Part shown: positions 8,347 through 16,522 of the stretch, piece by piece | Layout of the letters: each line of letters begins with the position of its first letter | Numbering within the stretch: the first letter of the stretch is position 1 | Source: a bacterium | GTDB lineage: Bacteria; Electryoneota; Electryoneia; Electryoneales; Electryoneaceae | Assembly: GCA_020444265.1 (NCBI GenBank) | Contig: JAHLLH010000001.1 | Location: forward strand, 496,001-560,000 | Length of the DNA: 64,000 bases | Reading direction: 5' to 3' | Position numbers and translations under genes: made by a program | Notes under the pieces: generated by a model | What the model saw: the letters and a program-made list of their open reading frames with translations, nothing else | Told to the model about the DNA's origin: nothing | Database searches by the model: none

Positions 8347-10116
8347 TTAATCTCTAAGGCTATCTTTCAGTTCAAGGAAAAACGTCTCACCAAGTTCGCT
8401 GTGCAGATCTAGCTTGCAGCGGAAAAACTCGTTCGCGATAAACTGCTTCGCGCGATTCCAGTCAGGTGCACCAGAAAGCTTGGCAAGGAAGACATCCAGC
8501 ATGGTTGCATCTCCCTCATACATCTCGCGAACAATTGTATCGCGCAGGTCACCTGATCTTAATTTCGCAAAGCGATCTCTGTCATCGCCCTGCGGAGAAG
8601 GTACAAAGACATCTTGCAGGCGGGTTTTCGGTTCCTCGTCCGACGCTGAGATGCTAGGTTCCGGGTTCGATTCTTCTTCAGAATCTCCCGGTTCTTCACT
8701 CTCCTCTTGGGACTCGTCAGGTCTATCCTCACTTATATCTTCGGCAGAAACATTCTCAACTTCAGTACTGACCAAATCTTCGTCACCCTTTGACTCGGCT
8801 TGTTCGAGTTGGTCATCATCTGCTTCGATCGTATCTTGCGATTCTTCAGTCAGGCCATTTTCTGAAGAGCCATTCTGCTCTTCCCAGTAACTGCGTGCAA
8901 CATCTGGTAGATCATCCTCGTCACCCTCACCGAACATGGAATCCAGTGCGTCCTTATCCTCGTCGGTTAATTCAACGTCCGGTGTCGCTTCAACTGGATC
9001 AGTGCTTACTTTGGTCTGCCTTTCTACTTCAGGATCATGTTCTTCTATGGAGCCTGAATCTCCCTCATCAGTAGTTGGTTTCAATTCATCCTCGAAACCA
9101 GAAGCATCCTTTTCCATCACGATGGGTGCTTCGCCATTAGCAGGTGATTCCTTTTCTAACTCTGAGTCAGACAGCTCTATCAATGATTCCTCTTCTTCTG
9201 TTTCGTCAGGCTCCGCATCAGTATTCACCGCCATCGACTCCAGACTATGATCGGTATCCTCATCAGCCCGGTCCTCTGTATCAGCGATGGATTGTTCGGA
9301 TGCTTCCGCATCTTCAGGCTTAGGCACAGCCTCTTCTATGGGTGGAATGGAATCTACTGGTTGGTCGACACCCGTTTCCTCTTCAGGTGGCTGCAAGCCA
9401 CCTTCCCGCCGGACGATCAAAGCGTACCGCTTCAGGATCCTGATCAGATCATCACGGCTGGCTGTTTCGACATCGACCTCAAGCTCTAGTTCAAGGGCTC
9501 GTGCCCATGTGCTGGCGCCACGTTTCTGAACCAGTGGAAGGAGATCAGGCAGCTTGATGGATGACTCGTCCCCAATTTCGAGCGTGTCGATTGCCTCGAT
9601 AACCGCATCTTTAGGGTGAGTCAAGGTCCAGGAATCGTAAGAATAGCGCATTCCTTTGAGAAAGCTGGTCTTGTCCAATCCAGCATCTGCTGGCAGATCA
9701 GCGTGTTTTACCACGGTGTCAACAAGGGATGTATTTTCCCCTGCATCCAGGTTCTGCATGATCTCATGCCAGGAGTAGGACGCGATTCGACGGTATAACC
9801 GAATGGCAAGTTTTTCGAATTCTTCTCCCGGTTGTGGAGGAAGTGCGTCATAGAAGTCTTCCACGACCCGTCGAACCTTGTCGCCAGGAAGCTTCCAGGC
9901 TTGCGCCATGGCGTCGACCATTTGACGGATTGCATCCTGGTGACTCAGGTCAAGAACACCTTCATTTGCAAAGGAATCCGCACGGCGAACTGCTTCATCT
10001 CTGGCAAAATTATCCAGTTGTATCCGGCAATTTTCGGGAAGGTCCTCCCAATCGACGGGCGAGATCAGCATCTCGTTGAGGTAGGTCTTCAACCAGGCGT
10101 CGATTTTTGCTTCCAT
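8347..10116 (-). CDS. Acidic protein of unknown function, upstream of HDOD gene
   Basis: 589 aa from the ATG at 10116, which has AGAAGG eight bases upstream; the frame extends 17 codons further but with no better start. Three parts are visible. An N-terminal alpha-helical domain (~1-245, beginning MEAKIDAWLKTYLNEML) seems folded. A central low-complexity stretch (~245-510) is extremely rich in Glu, Asp and Ser and is probably disordered. A C-terminal helical module (~515-589, ending LGETFFLELKDSLRD) follows. No signal peptide or TM, so cytoplasmic. I do not recognise any family. The folded-acidic linker-folded layout suggests a scaffold or adaptor; coupling to an HDOD gene suggests signalling. 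Both are inference. Confidence 0.7.
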   Translation of the reverse strand: MEAKIDAWLKTYLNEMLISPVDWEDLPENCRIQLDNFARDEAVRRADSFANEGVLDLSHQDAIRQMVDAMAQAWKLPGDKVRRVVEDFYDALPPQPGEEFEKLAIRLYRRIASYSWHEIMQNLDAGENTSLVDTVVKHADLPADAGLDKTSFLKGMRYSYDSWTLTHPKDAVIEAIDTLEIGDESSIKLPDLLPLVQKRGASTWARALELELEVDVETASRDDLIRILKRYALIVRREGGLQPPEEETGVDQPVDSIPPIEEAVPKPEDAEASEQSIADTEDRADEDTDHSLESMAVNTDAEPDETEEEESLIELSDSELEKESPANGEAPIVMEKDASGFEDELKPTTDEGDSGSIEEHDPEVERQTKVSTDPVEATPDVELTDEDKDALDSMFGEGDEDDLPDVARSYWEEQNGSSENGLTEESQDTIEADDDQLEQAESKGDEDLVSTEVENVSAEDISEDRPDESQEESEEPGDSEEESNPEPSISASDEEPKTRLQDVFVPSPQGDDRDRFAKLRSGDLRDTIVREMYEGDATMLDVFLAKLSGAPDWNRAKQFIANEFFRCKLDLHSELGETFFLELKDSLRD

Positions 10117-10289
10117 GAAAACACCTTCTGTTAAAGTGGAGTGCACTTCAAAGGAATGTTGGACCAAGTTGCTTGAAAGTACGATCTCCCTACTCCTCTG
10201 TAAAGAGGGAATTGGAAGATAAAAGTAAGACCCGGTCCCTTTTGCCTACCTCTCCGGCAGAAATCGCCTGCCTGGGCAGCCGTAACGAT
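10117..10289. other. Intergenic region between divergent units
   Basis: No ORF of note. It must contain the promoter of the minus-strand 589-aa/HDOD operon and the start of the plus-strand unit. A short hairpin (CTGC/GCAG, ~10269-10280) is present; no clear -35/-10 pair stands out on either strand. Confidence 0.35.
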
Positions 10290-10465
10290 CACAGAGAGCA
10301 TGTTATTAATGAATAATCAATGGGTAAGGTGGAATCACAGTTTTGGCATGGGGTTCGCTCTAAACTCGTGCAGAGAGGAAAGGCCTACGCTTTTCTCTTC
10401 AGTCTCCTTTCACCTGCGAAAGGAGCCCTTGCTACGACATACCCTTCGGGGTATGTCGTTTTTTA
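10290..10465 (+). ncRNA. Candidate structured RNA (small RNA or leader) ending in an intrinsic terminator
   Basis: Three successive hairpins without a credible ORF: (1) AGAGGAAAG pairing with CTTTTCTCT, one G-U (about 10374-10400); (2) CTCCTTTC (10404-10411) with GAAAGGAG (10418-10425), loop ACCTGC; (3) an 11-bp stem 10434-10444/10449-10459 with a TTCG loop followed by six Ts. Hairpin 2 pairs a Shine-Dalgarno-like GAAAGGAG. The terminator precedes the next gene by ~60 bp, so this is either a free small RNA or an attenuator/riboswitch-type leader. The 5' end is a guess (AT-rich TATTAAT at 10304-10310 could be a -10). It matches no RNA family I know: it lacks the SRP, RNase P, tmRNA and 6S signatures. 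Confidence 0.4.
10434..10465 (+). terminator. Strong intrinsic terminator with UUCG tetraloop
   Basis: Perfect 11-bp stem ACGACATACCC / GGGTATGTCGT closed by TTCG, followed by a T-run (10459-10464). It terminates a plus-strand transcript that contains no gene, hence the RNA candidate above. Confidence 0.88.
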
Positions 10466-10523
10466 TACCCTCACGTATTCCAAAACCCTTGTCAGCGTCT
10501 TGCGAGGCTGATAGATTGCCCCC

Positions 10524-11525
10524 ATGAAGAGACAAACCATCATCTTAACATGCATCGTCCTTCTTTCCCTGATCGACATTCAAGCGATGTCGCGAGAGGC
10601 ACCTTTAGCCGCCGAGGAGGCTTATGAAGAGATGCTCGCCGGTGTCGACAGCTTATTGACGAAGGATGAGCTTTCTGAACAGGTTGTGAATCGGGCTCTT
10701 TCAGACCTTGAAAAAAAAGCATCACAACCGATTGATGGCATTTACGCCAAGCGCTGGCAACAGTTGGTTCAGATCGAACGCACCCGGGTAATTGAGTCGT
10801 ATATCCATTTATTACTAGATAGTGAACGAACCAAAAAAGCAACCGGCTGGCTTGATCGTCTCCAAGGCGAGCAGAACAATCCGACCAAGCTACTTTTAGA
10901 TGCAAGGCTACATGCTGCTTCTGGTGACACAATCATGGCTTTATCCGAATCCTTGACCGCATTATTCTACTCGCGCTCACCAAGTGCCGAAGCGGCTGTT
11001 GTCTCATATTATTCACCTGAAAACAGCGGCTTATCCTACACGGAATACAGGGATGCTTTCCTAGAAAAGCAAGCAGAGTTCAAGCTGACTGCATATTACT
11101 CTGAAGTGGGAAAGCAGCCCGAAGTAGACAGATACCTGGCATCGCGCCTTTTCGACCGAAACTCAGCTCCTTCGGCGGGATTGGTTGCCTGTTGGGATGA
11201 GTTTCTTTCAAACCAAGATCAAATTTACCTGACAGAACTCTATCAAGCTGCAATGGCTCATGGACTGGGCTTCATACTCTGCTATGCAGGATCAGACACA
11301 GATGCAGCCAGGCTTAACCTGCCATCAGGTGTCCCAATTGCTGGGGTTGAACTAGTCCGAGAAGAGAAATCTGCTCGCAAGCTGGAGTTCTCCTCCCTAC
11401 CCTTCGTTATGGTTATAACGAAGAACGGACAACGATTGTACCAAACCGAGGGGGATGATAGGTCGCTGCCTGCGATGTTACCCCTTCTGTTGAACAGAAT
11501 TGCATCCTACAAAGGACAACCATGA
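10524..11525 (+). CDS. Secreted protein with thioredoxin-fold-like C-terminus, function unknown
   Basis: 333 aa. N-terminal signal peptide (KRQTIILTCIVLLSLIDIQAMS). The middle (~30-210) is alpha-helical and TPR-like (paired helices, e.g. SYIHLLLDSERTKKATGWL and LLLDARLHAASGDTIMAL). The C-terminal ~110 residues resemble a thioredoxin fold: LTELYQAAMAHGLGFILCYAG, then SSLPFVMVITKNGQRLYQTEG with a Pro where the cis-Pro would be. No CxxC is present, so a redox role is unlikely. The stop overlaps the next gene's start (ATGA at 11522-11525), so it is translationally coupled to the creatininase. The fold call is tentative. Confidence 0.6.
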   Translation: MKRQTIILTCIVLLSLIDIQAMSREAPLAAEEAYEEMLAGVDSLLTKDELSEQVVNRALSDLEKKASQPIDGIYAKRWQQLVQIERTRVIESYIHLLLDSERTKKATGWLDRLQGEQNNPTKLLLDARLHAASGDTIMALSESLTALFYSRSPSAEAAVVSYYSPENSGLSYTEYRDAFLEKQAEFKLTAYYSEVGKQPEVDRYLASRLFDRNSAPSAGLVACWDEFLSNQDQIYLTELYQAAMAHGLGFILCYAGSDTDAARLNLPSGVPIAGVELVREEKSARKLEFSSLPFVMVITKNGQRLYQTEGDDRSLPAMLPLLLNRIASYKGQP

Positions 11526-12268
11526 AGGTGATACGCGATTACCATTTGGAAAACCTGCTGACTGACGAAGTTCGTGAGCTGGTACCTGATGTTGTCAGGC
11601 GAGTGATTGTCCCCTGTGGAGCGCTTGAAGCGCACGGTGCGATCGGACTTGGGACGGACACTATCATTCCGATCGGCTTCGCTGAAGCACTTGCACCACG
11701 ATTAAACGCACTGATCGCTCCTGCTCTCCCCCTGGGTACTTTGAGAACCTTAAAACGGTATCCAGGCTCAATCGGCCTCTCGCCTGCCCTATACTTGGAT
11801 CTGCTTAAGGAAATTGGCGATGGCCTGGTGCAGTCAGGTTTTGACGAAATTATCCTACTGAATGGACATGCAGGAAATACAGCAACGCTAAAAGATGCTG
11901 CATACCATCTTCACGTAGAACATGGTGTTTTTGCGCTTGCCTATGATTGGTATTTCGAGCCGGATCAGTTGGCTGTGGATATTTACGGTGGCGGCGGAGG
12001 TCACTCTGCTGCCGCAGAGACTGGACTGGTGGTCGCGTTTCGACCTGATGCTGCTCCGGAGGGGCTTTGGAAGCGTGAGGATGCGGGCGTACCAAAACCC
12101 TCCGTCTCAGCCTACCCGGCCCCTTATCCCATCATGCTGATAGAGGAGGACAATGGATTACCTGATTTTGATCAAAACAAAGCAAAACGGTTCGCTAAAG
12201 GTGCGATTGAGAATGCTGCGAAGTCTCTGGCAGAGGTATTAGACAGGTGGGAGACACTACATCGTTAG
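11522..12268 (+). CDS. Creatininase family protein
   Basis: 248 aa, the usual length. Metal-site motifs of the family are visible: VPCGALEAHGAIGLGTDTIIP (Glu, His, Asp ligands), ILLNGHAGN (His) and GGGGGHSAAAETG (Glu). These enzymes are cytoplasmic Zn/Mn amidohydrolases. Members hydrolyse creatinine or formamide-type amides, or act in riboflavin/F420 and mycofactocin pathways (MftE), so the substrate cannot be assigned. It begins inside the stop codon of the preceding gene. A bidirectional terminator follows. Confidence 0.85.
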   Translation: MKVIRDYHLENLLTDEVRELVPDVVRRVIVPCGALEAHGAIGLGTDTIIPIGFAEALAPRLNALIAPALPLGTLRTLKRYPGSIGLSPALYLDLLKEIGDGLVQSGFDEIILLNGHAGNTATLKDAAYHLHVEHGVFALAYDWYFEPDQLAVDIYGGGGGHSAAAETGLVVAFRPDAAPEGLWKREDAGVPKPSVSAYPAPYPIMLIEEDNGLPDFDQNKAKRFAKGAIENAAKSLAEVLDRWETLHR

Positions 12269-12287
12269 ACACGTAACACTACTAACG

Positions 12288-12318
12288 AATAAACGCCCGG
12301 TTCAACCGGGCGTTTATT
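12288..12318. terminator. Bidirectional terminator between convergent genes
   Basis: AATAAACGCCCGG (12288-12300), loop TTCAA, CCGGGCGTTTATT (12306-12318). A perfect 13-bp stem whose AT-rich feet act in both directions; it separates the creatininase (plus) from cheX (minus). Confidence 0.85.
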
Positions 12319-12320
12319 CA

Positions 12321-12794
12321 TTATGCCTCAACAATTTTCATCGATATTTCCATGACAAATTCGATTCCATCAACTTTGAAAGGAACGACATATACAGGCG
12401 TTTCAATCTTGTGGGTGATTGAGTGTTGCCTACCCACAATCACTGAGGGAATTGAGATGTGGAAAGTCAATCCTTGTGAAGCGAAAACCGTCTTTGCACC
12501 ACCAGCCACGATGTTGCTGATTTCCCCGATGCTATCCTCGACGTCACGAGTGATTTCTGTTACTTCTTCTCCCGTCATGGCCGCGTACAACTTCAAGGCC
12601 GCTTCGGTCGGAAAACTAACCGCGACTGAACCAATGATATTGGCTTCAGCAAAACCAACCAGTCCTGTAATATCTCCCTGGGTCATTCCCTCGCCCTTCG
12701 GCGAGGGCTCGCCAGGTTCAGGATTCATCCCAAGCATCATCTCAAAAGTATTGATCAAAGAATTAATGAATGGGTTCAGGTATTGCAGATCCAT
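12321..12794 (-). CDS. cheX: Chemotaxis protein CheX (CheY-P phosphatase family)
   Basis: 157 aa, last gene of the che operon. The CheC/CheX/FliY phosphatase signature is visible as DSIGEISNIVAGGAK (Glu and Asn three apart, ~91-94), preceded by the acidic helix TGEEVTEITRDVE. CheX dephosphorylates CheY-P and ends the response. It lies 22 bp after the CheY-type gene. The C-terminal VVPFKVDGIEFVMEISM strands fit the fold. One motif copy is visible, as expected for CheX. Confidence 0.85.
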   Translation of the reverse strand: MDLQYLNPFINSLINTFEMMLGMNPEPGEPSPKGEGMTQGDITGLVGFAEANIIGSVAVSFPTEAALKLYAAMTGEEVTEITRDVEDSIGEISNIVAGGAKTVFASQGLTFHISIPSVIVGRQHSITHKIETPVYVVPFKVDGIEFVMEISMKIVEA

Positions 12795-12816
12795 GTCCTT
12801 ACTCCAGGCGACGTGA

Positions 12817-13176
12817 TCAACCGTTGATCACCTTTTCCACTTTTTCGATCAGCGTCTGTTTGCTGAATGGCTTCACGATGTAATCGTTTACACCCTGCTT
12901 CAGGGCTTCGATCACTTCTTCCTGGGCACCTTCCGTCGTAACCATCACAATCGGAACATTCCCAAAGGCAGGATTCTTGCGAATTTCCTTGACGAGACTC
13001 AAGCCGTCCATCACAGGCATATTCCAGTCTGTAAGAATCAGCTCAACACCTGCCATATTGGACAAAGCTTCCAGACCATTTCCGGCCTGCACAATGTCCT
13101 CGTAACCCGCGGTTTGCAGGTTGTTCACGATGATACGTCGCATGGTTGCCGAATCGTCAACAACGAGTACTTTCAT
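12817..13176 (-). CDS. cheY: CheY-type single-domain response regulator
   Basis: 119 aa, a bare receiver domain. Acidic pocket VVDDSATMRR (Asp8/Asp9), phosphoacceptor in LTDWNMPVMDG (~Asp55), Thr in MVTTEGA and Lys in VKPF (~103). Sequence and length match chemotaxis CheY, including TDWNMP. It lies between two CheC/CheX-class phosphatase genes, so fast signal turnover is expected. Whether it drives a flagellar motor, pili or something else cannot be told, since no motor gene is here. Confidence 0.9.
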   Translation of the reverse strand: MKVLVVDDSATMRRIIVNNLQTAGYEDIVQAGNGLEALSNMAGVELILTDWNMPVMDGLSLVKEIRKNPAFGNVPIVMVTTEGAQEEVIEALKQGVNDYIVKPFSKQTLIEKVEKVING

Positions 13177-13203
13177 CTTCCTTCCCCTGTCCTGTATCGA
13201 AAA

Positions 13204-13704
13204 TTATGCTTCAAGTCCGTCACCAACGAGGAGGACTGTCAACTTGTGACCCTCAACTGCATAATCGAGCCGTTCAATTGCAGTGCCACCGGGATCCACG
13301 TTCGAGTCCTTCGAGGATGTTCCTTTAAAAGGTACACCCAGCTCAAAGGAAGAGCTCCCCTCAAGGAAATTATTCATAAACTGGCCTGAAATCACGTTAG
13401 CCAGTTCAGCAACGGCATCCAACAGCATGCTTTCAGTTGGCTCTTCTTCGAGGAACCCATAGATTTGATCGGTTAGCATCGCGGCAAGCTCACGGGACAA
13501 GACAACCGTCAGGCCTCCTGAAGCGGGACGGACCAGTGGTATGCTCGCCCAGAATACTTCGTTTCTAGGATGGAGTTCGATCAACTCTGCCTCGGGGGGA
13601 GCATCTTCTCCGAGCGGCATGATCTCAACGAATGCCAGTGTTTCCAAGGACTGGGAAAGCGCTGATGACAGCGCAGCACATCGTCGGTTCTGATCACATC
13701 CCAT
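13204..13704 (-). CDS. CheX/CheC-like protein
   Basis: 166 aa from ATG 13704, which has GGAG nine bases upstream; a longer frame to 13878 only reads through the preceding gene. The core resembles CheX/CheC: LLDAVAELANVISGQFMNNFL carries Glu and Asn in the spacing of the phosphatase motif, after the helix MLTDQIYGFLEEEPTES. It overlaps the end of the upstream receiver gene by 11 bp, which suggests the receiver and this protein act as a pair. It is shorter and more divergent than the CheX at 12.3 kb; it may be a second CheY-P phosphatase or a non-catalytic relative. Confidence 0.7.
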   Translation of the reverse strand: MGCDQNRRCAALSSALSQSLETLAFVEIMPLGEDAPPEAELIELHPRNEVFWASIPLVRPASGGLTVVLSRELAAMLTDQIYGFLEEEPTESMLLDAVAELANVISGQFMNNFLEGSSSFELGVPFKGTSSKDSNVDPGGTAIERLDYAVEGHKLTVLLVGDGLEA

Positions 13705-14083
13705 CAGTAGCTCCGAAAATGGACTCGAGAGTTGTTGCCATGACTGCCGGTGAAATGGGTTTGGCAAGGATTGCCGTTGCTCCAGTCTGACGCAGCTGTT
13801 CTTCCTTTGGGGCATTCCCAGCACTAGTGATGACGACGAGCGGTAGGTTACTGTACTTGTCGTCTTTCCTGAGGACATTCAGGAGCTGTTCGCCATCCAT
13901 TTCAGGCATATTCAAATCGGTTAAGACGAGGTCTACTTGTTCGTTCCCAAGCAGAGTGAGTGCCTCTTTACCGTTTGAAGCTTCGTGAAAGGTGACATCC
14001 GGCCAGCCTGCAATTTCCACGCAGCGCCGAATCAGCATCCTTGCCATGGTCGAATCATCGACTATCAAGACTCGTTGCAGCAT
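13694..14083 (-). CDS. Single-domain response regulator (second CheY-like)
   Basis: 129 aa receiver: IVDDSTMARMLIRR (acidic pair), TDLNMPEMDGEQLL (phosphoacceptor Asp), VITSAGNAP (Ser at the Thr position) and LAKPISP (Lys). It differs from the other CheY in the TDLNMP motif and in a longer C-terminus. It lies 13 bp after the HDOD gene and overlaps the CheX-like gene. Two CheY-type proteins in one operon allow one to act as output and the other as a phosphate sink, as known in alphaproteobacteria; which is which is not visible here. Confidence 0.88.
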   Translation of the reverse strand: MLQRVLIVDDSTMARMLIRRCVEIAGWPDVTFHEASNGKEALTLLGNEQVDLVLTDLNMPEMDGEQLLNVLRKDDKYSNLPLVVITSAGNAPKEEQLRQTGATAILAKPISPAVMATTLESIFGATDGM

Positions 14084-14096
14084 CGCACAACCTGCC

Positions 14097-14954
14097 TTAC
14101 GCTATGATGAATTTTTCGATTTTGCTGAATTCATCAACGACATCCAGCATTAACGCTTCGATCCGCGATTTGTCCAGCGGGACAAAGGAGCGGTATCCCT
14201 CGTCCATGGAATAGGACAAGGTTTCAACACCAATTCCGTATCCGGCCATCCGAGCAATCATGTCAGCCACATGTACTGTGTAGATAAGAGCTCTAAGCTC
14301 TTCAGGTGCGGCAGAAGGATGGTGATGGTACTGTATGGTCGCTACAAGTCTTGGCGGCAGGTTCCATAACCTGGCCATTTCTGTTCCGACATCTGCATGG
14401 TTTGCACCGGCAGTGCCTTCCTCAGCATCCAGGAAGTCGTTTGCCTTCTGGCTATCGATCGACTCAACCAGTGTATCCATCTCACCAGCGAGATGATCGG
14501 AAAGAACACTCATCCCAATATCCATCAGCATGGCAGCGGTATACGCCTGATCGGGAGTGACTGCATTATTATCGATATGCAGAGCAACTTTTCGTGCAGC
14601 AATCGCGGCAACCAGGCAATGAGCCCAAAGCCCACCCTCTTCGCTGTCGTACCCCTGCAGCGGGCGGGTCAGCATGTCGCCAGTACTCGCACCTAAGGCA
14701 ATACTTGAAACGATGGTCTCACCGAGATGCATAACCGCACGCTGAACCGTGTTGATCTCATGACCTCGAGAAAAATAAGCCGAGTTAGCTACTCGAAGAA
14801 GACGTGCCGTGACATAAACATCATTCTCGACGATCTTGACAATGTCACGTAGCGAGTGATTCGGATCCGCCGTCAGCATGAGCAGCTTCTGGGCGACTTC
14901 CGAAATCATCGGCATGTCCTGGATCTGGTCCTGGATCGCTTTCGGCAGTTTCAT
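14097..14954 (-). CDS. HDOD domain protein within the che operon
   Basis: 285 aa from ATG 14954, which overlaps the cheD1 stop (ATGA); a GTG at 14963 is an alternative. HDOD features: ISEVAQKLLMLTADPNHSLRDIVKIVENDVYVTARLLRVANSAYFSRG, then HLGETIVSSIALG and HADVGTEMARLWNLPPRLV. Homologous in kind to the HDOD protein at 7.4-8.3 kb. HDOD genes are common next to che and type IV pilus genes in proteobacteria, where mechanisms are largely undefined. Tight coupling to cheD1 and the receiver implies a role in this pathway. Confidence 0.85.
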   Translation of the reverse strand: MKLPKAIQDQIQDMPMISEVAQKLLMLTADPNHSLRDIVKIVENDVYVTARLLRVANSAYFSRGHEINTVQRAVMHLGETIVSSIALGASTGDMLTRPLQGYDSEEGGLWAHCLVAAIAARKVALHIDNNAVTPDQAYTAAMLMDIGMSVLSDHLAGEMDTLVESIDSQKANDFLDAEEGTAGANHADVGTEMARLWNLPPRLVATIQYHHHPSAAPEELRALIYTVHVADMIARMAGYGIGVETLSYSMDEGYRSFVPLDKSRIEALMLDVVDEFSKIEKFIIA

Positions 14955-15436
14955 AATTCCCACTGCCCCCTTCCCGGGGATGAAATCGTCGTCTTTCCAG
15001 AGGACACATCAACAGAAACACTGCGACTGATCGAGCCGCCGAGGTCCTCCGCAATCGCACCCATGCGAAATCCCCAAAGAATTTTCTTGATCGCAAGGAT
15101 GTTTCGTTTACCAATATTGAATGTGTTGTTTGGATCCATAATGCTGGCACCACCAGTAAGCTTGACAGTCAGTCGACTATTGCCATCATAACCGACTTTC
15201 CGCATCGCTTTCAAGAGTGCGGGAATCCCAGTGTCCGCAAATGAACCCGGTTTATCCTGGGCTCTTTTCTGGTTAATCGATGAATCTGGAAGGGCAATGT
15301 GAAGCAAGCCTGCCCCACCTCCCTTCGGATCTCGTACGATAACTCCGACACACGATCCAAGCGCCATCGTCTTCAGAACGTGATTCGGGTTTCGAGAGAC
15401 GGCGAATTCGCCGATGCCCACGTAGATGAATTCCAT
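14951..15436 (-). CDS. cheD: Chemoreceptor glutamine deamidase CheD (catalytic residues intact)
   Basis: 161 aa. The thiol-dependent deamidase site is present: Thr23 and Cys29 in LKTMALGSCVGV, and His46 in GLLHIALPDS. VKLTGGASIMDPNN and NIGKRN are further family motifs. CheD deamidates glutamines in receptors and, in Bacillus and Thermotoga, also binds CheC. It lies 12 bp after cheB and overlaps the HDOD gene. This is the canonical one of two CheD genes in the operon. Confidence 0.92.
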   Translation of the reverse strand: MEFIYVGIGEFAVSRNPNHVLKTMALGSCVGVIVRDPKGGGAGLLHIALPDSSINQKRAQDKPGSFADTGIPALLKAMRKVGYDGNSRLTVKLTGGASIMDPNNTFNIGKRNILAIKKILWGFRMGAIAEDLGGSISRSVSVDVSSGKTTISSPGRGQWEL

Positions 15437-15448
15437 GTGACTGTCAAC

Positions 15449-16522
15449 TCACGCTGTTACGCGCAACAAGCGCATCAATTCGTCCGCCATCCGATCCAGC
15501 GGCACGAGTTTCTCAGCACCACCACGAGTATATGCTTCTTTCGGCATGCCGAAGACGACTGAACTTGCTTCATCCTGTGCCATCGTCCTGGCACCCGCTT
15601 CTCGCATTGTGACCATACCGTCAGCACCATCGGCCCCCATGCCAGTCAGCATAACGCCAATCGCATTACCAGCAGCATACTGAGCGACGGAACGAAAAAG
15701 AACTTCAACCGAGGGACGGTGACCACATACCTTCTCGCCACCTCGACAATGGACCTGATAGATGCCGCCGGAACGCTTCAGCTCCATGTGGTAATCACCA
15801 GGAGCAATCAGAACACGACCTGTCATTACGCGGTCACCAGATTGCGCCTCTTTGATTTCCATGGCACTCTGTTCATTCAGACGCTCGGCGAACATCTTTG
15901 TGAATCCAGCTGGCATGTGCTGCACGATTACTACTCCAGGGGTATCACCCGGAAGAGCGGTGATGACCTTGCGGATGGCTTCCGTACCACCGGTGGAAGC
16001 ACCGATTGCGATCACCTTGTCGGTCGATTCAGCTAGCGCATGGGATTTTCGGACCGGCTCTTGCTGTTTCGAAGGAGTAGACACAGCCCCACGTTCACGT
16101 TTCCAATGACTTACATCCGCCTTCGAAACCGCCTTCACTTTTGCACGAAGCTCACTGATCATCACACCCAGACCTCGGGCGACATCCGTACTGGGCTTCG
16201 TAACAAAGTCAACTGCTCCCGCCTCCATGGCTTCGAAGGTGATTTGCTTTCCTCGTTGAGTCAGTGCAGAAACCATCAACACTGGGAGCGGGTATTGCGG
16301 CATTAACTTTCGTAAAAATTCAACGCCATCCATCTTCGGCATTTCAACATCTAGGGTTAACACATCCGGTTTCAGCTGGACAATTCGATCACGCGCCACG
16401 TACGGGTCGGAAGCAGTTCCAACAACTTCAATCCCGGGATCAGACGATAGCCCACGTGAAAGAATCTCACGTACCAGGGCGGAATCATCGACAATTAATA
16501 CGCGAACCTTGCCCGTGCTCAC
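15449..16522 (-). CDS. cheB: Protein-glutamate methylesterase/deamidase CheB
   Basis: 357 aa. N-terminal receiver: VDDSALVREILSRGL and TLDVEMPKMDGVEFL with the phosphoacceptor Asp, KPS at ~110. After a linker (~130-165) comes the methylesterase: IGASTGGTEAIRKV (catalytic Ser), VIVQHMPAGFTKMFAERLN (His) and MLTGMGADGADGM (Asp). It removes methyl groups from receptor glutamates when phosphorylated by CheA. The start overlaps the cheR stop by 4 bp, so methylase and esterase are made together. Confidence 0.95.
   Translation of the reverse strand: MSTGKVRVLIVDDSALVREILSRGLSSDPGIEVVGTASDPYVARDRIVQLKPDVLTLDVEMPKMDGVEFLRKLMPQYPLPVLMVSALTQRGKQITFEAMEAGAVDFVTKPSTDVARGLGVMISELRAKVKAVSKADVSHWKRERGAVSTPSKQQEPVRKSHALAESTDKVIAIGASTGGTEAIRKVITALPGDTPGVVIVQHMPAGFTKMFAERLNEQSAMEIKEAQSGDRVMTGRVLIAPGDYHMELKRSGGIYQVHCRGGEKVCGHRPSVEVLFRSVAQYAAGNAIGVMLTGMGADGADGMVTMREAGARTMAQDEASSVVFGMPKEAYTRGGAEKLVPLDRMADELMRLLRVTA

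Noticed and set aside
10290-10465. Fluoride-riboswitch-like segment (GGCATGGGG..CGC..AAACT..GGCCTACG)
   Set aside because: Resemblance to the crcB motif is loose, the conserved GAUG bulges do not line up, and no fluoride exporter follows.
10300-10527. 75-codon ORF upstream of the secreted-protein gene
   Set aside because: It reads through the 11-bp terminator stem, has no ribosome site and no protein-like pattern; the region behaves as RNA structure.
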